From NCBI GenBank assembly GCA_948934525.1, contig CAQZSK010000004.1:72607-136606 (forward strand): DNA of 64,000 nt, in the 5' to 3' direction. Each line of letters starts with the position of its first letter. Position 1 is the stretch's first letter. Shown here piece by piece: positions 61,270 to 64,000 of the stretch. Source of the stretch: an uncultured Clostridia bacterium (GTDB lineage Bacteria; Bacillota; Clostridia; TANB77; CAG-508). The position numbers and the translations under genes were made by a program. The notes under the pieces were generated by a model, which worked only from the letters and a program-made list of their open reading frames with translations, was not told the DNA's origin and did not search any database.

Positions 61270-61318
61270 TATTGACAGTGTTTATTAATAAGAGAAATTA
61301 AGGAGGGGAGAAGACAAG

Positions 61319-61519
61319 ATGAGAGAAGGAATACATCCAAATTATACAGAAGCATCTATTACATGTGCATGTGGAAATGTTATGAAAACAAATTCAACAA
61401 AAGGTGATATGAAAGTTGATATTTGTTCAAAATGTCATCCATTTTGGACTGGAAACTTAAAGAGAGAAACAACTGGTGGTAGAGCAGATAAATTTAAGAA
61501 GAAATATGGTATTCAATAA
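61319..61519 (+). CDS. rpmE: Ribosomal protein bL31, zinc-binding form
   Basis: 66 residues: MREGIHPNYTEASITCACGN, CSKCHPFWTG, GGRADKFKKKYG. The Cys residues (CAC, CSKC) mark the zinc (C+) form. AGGAGGGG precedes the ATG. A host housekeeping gene, confirming chromosome to the right of the element. Confidence 0.96.
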   Translation: MREGIHPNYTEASITCACGNVMKTNSTKGDMKVDICSKCHPFWTGNLKRETTGGRADKFKKKYGIQ

Positions 61520-61528
61520 AATAAAAAT

Positions 61529-61590
61529 AAAGAAGCATAAATTAAAGCCACATTATTTTAATGTGGCTTTAATTTATGCTTCTTTTTGTT
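61529..61590. terminator. Very long bidirectional terminator
   Basis: Perfect 25-bp stem from 61529-61553 with 61561-61585 (begins AAAGAAGCATAAATT), loop TATTTTA, T run following; between rpmE and the minus-strand XRE gene, whose stop lies inside the stem. Confidence 0.92.
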
Positions 61591-61843
61591 TGTACATATC
61601 TAATCTGGTTGGTAGCTTTTTGGCAAGTTTTGCTGTTTCTTCATTGAACAATAATGAAGGAGAAATGCCAAAGGATTTCGCAATTAAATCAATATTTTTA
61701 CAAGTTAAATTAGAATTTCCTGTTTCTACTACACTAATATATGCCATTTTAAATTTGGTTTTATTCGCATATTGTTCTTGTGTCATATGATTTTGATAAC
61801 GATACCATTTTGTATTTAATCCTACTAATTCCATACAAGTCAT
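61574..61843 (-). CDS. XRE-family transcriptional regulator
   Basis: 89 residues. HTH: YRYQNHMTQEQYANKTKFKM, AYISVVETGNSNLTCKNIDL, AKSFGISPSLLF. TGGAGGT seven bases before ATG 61843. The last ~7 codons are encoded in the terminator stem. Confidence 0.85.
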   Translation of the reverse strand: MTCMELVGLNTKWYRYQNHMTQEQYANKTKFKMAYISVVETGNSNLTCKNIDLIAKSFGISPSLLFNEETAKLAKKLPTRLDMYKQKEA

Positions 61844-61957
61844 AAATTATACCTCCAATTTTTATTGTAACTTATATGATTTCCATTTATATTAATTTAA
61901 AACAAAATGTTAAAATAAAACTTAATAAAAAATATTAAAATAAAATCTGAAATTCTA

Positions 61958-61986
61958 TTGACGAACAAAAATATTATGTATAAAAT
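61958..61986 (+). promoter_or_regulatory. Promoter of the secreted protein at 62164
   Basis: -35 TTGACG 61958-61963, 17 bp, -10 TAAAAT 61981-61986, giving a ~170-nt leader. The rest of the gap 61844-62163 is A/T-rich with loose TTAAAATAAAA repeats and no gene. Confidence 0.6.
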
Positions 61987-62163
61987 AAAACATATTGTTA
62001 ATATATAACTTAATAAAATACATATTATAACAAAAAATGAAGGGAGAAACTTTATTATAAAATAAGCAAATGTATAAAAGTTAAGAAGAAGGGAAAAATA
62101 AAAACATATGTAAGAAGAATCTACAAACATGAAAAAAATAAGGAACATAGGAGGAAAAAGAAA

Positions 62164-62862
62164 ATGAAAGAAAAGAAAAACAGGAAGAAAATGATAGTAA
62201 CAACAACATTAATAGCAGCAGGAATAATGATGATAGGAGGAAATACAAGTAAAGCAGCATTGCAAGCTAATGCAACAACACATGTTAATCCTCCAAGCAA
62301 AACAGGAGCTTATTGGATGGAAGAGATCAGAAAAATGGAAACATCAGGACAAACAATGGGGTTAGATGAGACATTAAATACGGATTTAAGTCCCAAAACA
62401 AGTAATAATATTGATGTACATATGATAAGAACAACAGAATATGGAGCTATAGCCATCTTATCAGCATCAGGATTTGGAAATCTGAAGAAGTTATCAGAGG
62501 TAACAGAGAAGACATCAACAGGAAACATAACGGGAGTGTACATGGGGACTAGATGGGATTGGACCGCAGGAGTAATGAGTGCAACTACAGTAGGAAAGAA
62601 CTCGAGGTACTATGACTTGTACGACTCTACTAACGCGTCCGCAAAAGTCGGAGACGCACTCGGAACAGCCGATACCCCAAACAAAGGCTGCGCAGGTTGG
62701 CATGGTTCTAGCAGTCCTAGCTGGTGTATTTACGACGGTTACGGTTTCTTACGTGGCAGCGGTGGAGTATTCTCGTTTCATGGTACAGGTAGCTACTGGA
62801 ATAATGGCGCTGGTGGATTTGCCTACGGTCGTGGAGTAGCGGTAGTGGGCACCGGACTTTAA
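62164..62862 (+). CDS. Secreted protein with DGR-like variable C-terminus
   Basis: 232 residues. Signal peptide (MIVTTTLIAAGIMMIGG-type, residues 9-30), then YGAIAILSASGFGNLKKLSE and TGNITGVYMGTRWDWTAGVM. The last ~75 residues (GCAGWHGSSSPSWCIYDGYG, RGSGGVFSFHGTGSYWNNGA, GRGVAVVGTGL) look like a C-type-lectin variable region of diversity-generating retroelements: many XXY codons (CAT GGT TCT AGC AGT; AAT AAT GGC GCT GGT), and GC content well above the rest. Hairpins follow the stop. Reverse transcriptase and template repeat not in the window. Alternative: a transferred gene end. Confidence 0.7.
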   Translation: MKEKKNRKKMIVTTTLIAAGIMMIGGNTSKAALQANATTHVNPPSKTGAYWMEEIRKMETSGQTMGLDETLNTDLSPKTSNNIDVHMIRTTEYGAIAILSASGFGNLKKLSEVTEKTSTGNITGVYMGTRWDWTAGVMSATTVGKNSRYYDLYDSTNASAKVGDALGTADTPNKGCAGWHGSSSPSWCIYDGYGFLRGSGGVFSFHGTGSYWNNGAGGFAYGRGVAVVGTGL

Positions 62863-62929
62863 GCCGACTGTTCGAAGCGAAGCGAGTTACAGACGGCTTA
62901 TACAATGAAACAAAGTGGAATTGTATAAG
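62861..62929 (+). other. Two hairpins just after the variable-region-like end
   Basis: AAGCCGACTGT (62861-62871) / ACAGACGGCTT (62889-62899), one mismatch, and CTTATACAAT (62897-62906) / ATTGTATAAG (62920-62929), perfect. A GC-rich hairpin right after a variable region is a known feature of DGR target sites; it could also act as a terminator, but no T run follows. Confidence 0.55.
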
Positions 62930-62994
62930 TTAGTCGTAGGCGCAGGGACGATATGAAAAAATGTAGGGTGAATTAAAAAATTGGAGAATAAAAT

Positions 62995-64000
62995 ATGAAA
63001 ATAGAAATAAAAAAACAAAAGAAAGGTAGAAATGGTGATAATGGCATAACCCTAGTAGCTCTTGTTGTAACCATTGTTGTACTTTTGATTTTAGCAGGAA
63101 TTACTATTACATATGTAATGGGTGATAATAGTATCTTTAATAAAGCGAGTGAAGCAAAATTCAAAGCAAGATGGTCAACTTATAGAGAACAAACTGATAC
63201 CTATACTACTTGGAAAATAGCGTCAACAATGAATACTAATGTAAATGCAATTAATGCAGGAGAAACTTTATTAGAATTAATTGAAATAGAGGCAGACATA
63301 GATATTAAACCAGAGGATGTTAATACTCAAATTAGTGAGATAATAAATAATTTAGAAGACCAAGATAAACGTTATACAGTAGTGTATCATGGAGAGTTAT
63401 GTTATGTTTTGGATGACCATAATAAAAATGGAGAAAGAGAAGCTAAATGGTGTTTAGAAATAGGAATACCTGTATTAGAATTAAAAAGACCATCAGGAGT
63501 TAATAATAAAGATGGAGATTATGAATATGTAAATGGTGTTTATTTAAATACCCCAAAATTAAATATGGGATTTAATAAAAATTATACTAGATATGTAAAT
63601 GAGAATGAGAATGGAGTAATGGAACCAGGCAACTGGATATTCTCCACACCAGAAGAAGATTGGTATGATTACAACAATGGAAAATGGGCCAATATAGTAA
63701 CTGAGAATAAAGGAATAGAATGTTATTATACATGGATACCAAGATATTGTTTTAAACTAAATCAAAGTACCCAAAGAGCAGATGTAAAATTAATAGATAT
63801 TAATAATAACTATAAAGATCCACATACAGAAGAGGTAACACCATGGAGTGAATTAGAAAAACAAGGATATCAAGTACCAGAAGCATTTGAATTCGGAGAA
63901 GAAGGAAGTAAAACGCAACTAGCAGGATATTGGGCAATGAAATACAATTTAGGAGAGGCACCAGAGCAATCTAAAATTTACTATGATATGAAAGTAACCA
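62995..64000 (+). CDS. Pilin-like protein with prepilin signal, runs off the window
   Basis: At least 335 residues, open at the window end. Prepilin-type N-terminus: basic leader, then NGITLVALVVTIVVLLILAG (class III-like/IV pilin N-methylation helix). The C-terminal part, with ECYYTWIPRYCFKLN, EEVTPWSELEKQGYQVPEAF and YWAMKYNLGEAP, resembles the FGE/lectin-like heads in pilins of gut Clostridia. GGAG precedes the ATG. Likely surface exposed and paired with the secreted protein upstream. Confidence 0.8.
   Translation, partial: MKIEIKKQKKGRNGDNGITLVALVVTIVVLLILAGITITYVMGDNSIFNKASEAKFKARWSTYREQTDTYTTWKIASTMNTNVNAINAGETLLELIEIEADIDIKPEDVNTQISEIINNLEDQDKRYTVVYHGELCYVLDDHNKNGEREAKWCLEIGIPVLELKRPSGVNNKDGDYEYVNGVYLNTPKLNMGFNKNYTRYVNENENGVMEPGNWIFSTPEEDWYDYNNGKWANIVTENKGIECYYTWIPRYCFKLNQSTQRADVKLIDINNNYKDPHTEEVTPWSELEKQGYQVPEAFEFGEEGSKTQLAGYWAMKYNLGEAPEQSKIYYDMKVT

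Noticed and set aside
1..64000. CRISPR array, tRNA or rRNA genes
   Set aside because: No regularly spaced repeats and no tRNA- or rRNA-like sequences recognised on either strand.

Overview
The window is AT-rich, A-rich on the coding strand, and has short intergenic gaps with strong GGAGG-type ribosome binding sites. Homologues of Spo0A, SpoVS, AbrB/SpoVT-like regulators and a sporulation-type D-Ala-D-Ala carboxypeptidase, together with zinc-type L31, VanW and pilin-like proteins, point to a low-GC spore-forming Clostridia relative, probably a gut lineage. No rRNA, tRNA or CRISPR array was seen.

Layout. About 1-59.6 kb reads as one integrative conjugative element (ICE) whose left end lies outside the window. 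(1) 0-2 kb: tail of the conjugation module (VirD4/TraG coupling protein, S1-domain protein). (2) 3.5-15.6 kb: cargo made of secreted proteins paired with membrane-anchored SUMF1/FGE-fold proteins, a holin and two cell-wall hydrolases, a sigma-like protein, and Spo0A-like regulators. Here a REC-Spo0A_C response regulator and its apparent operators (tandem AAGTnGAA boxes, 10-bp period, abutting -35 elements) form a recognisable regulon. (3) 15.7-37.4 kb: a long plus-strand DNA-metabolism and anti-restriction block: RDF-like protein, ERF annealase, Rad50-like ATPase, amidoligase with class II GATase, S6-like protein with SSB, PAPS-reductase fold, several DNA methylases, ArdC, SpoVS, and a toprim gene split by a group II intron. 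(4) 37.4-40.8 kb: XRE and AbrB-like regulators. (5) 40.8-47 kb: an RHS/YD polymorphic toxin with a likely immunity gene. (6) 47.3-53 kb: tyrosine recombinase, a second REC-Spo0A_C regulator, alpha/beta hydrolases and small genes. (7) 54.4-59.6 kb: recombination end with two overlapping large serine recombinases. The element ends inside a truncated carboxypeptidase gene, followed by host genes (VanW, L31, XRE, a secreted protein with a variable-region-like C-terminus, and a pilin running off the window).

Most unusual observation. Seven times, in six genes on the plus strand (ERF, PAPS-reductase fold, DNA methylase, an unknown gene, a double case in one gene, and the RHS signal peptide), the reading frame is broken at an in-frame CGG codon. 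Skipping only the C (C|GGA or C|GGC) restores a full-length product. By eye I found no other in-frame CGG codon in the window except two in one foreign-looking minus-strand gene. This suggests that CGG is undecoded in this host and works as a +1 frameshift or quadruplet-decoding signal. A systematic sequence artefact must be excluded first.

Other notable items: a 296-bp perfect inverted repeat around one FGE-like gene; a hairpin hiding the ribosome binding site of the sigma-like gene; a string of hairpins at 15.7-16.0 kb; a regulator cassette nested in the group II intron; an RF2-like UGA frameshift candidate at 51.57 kb; and a possible diversity-generating-retroelement variable region at 62.7-62.9 kb.
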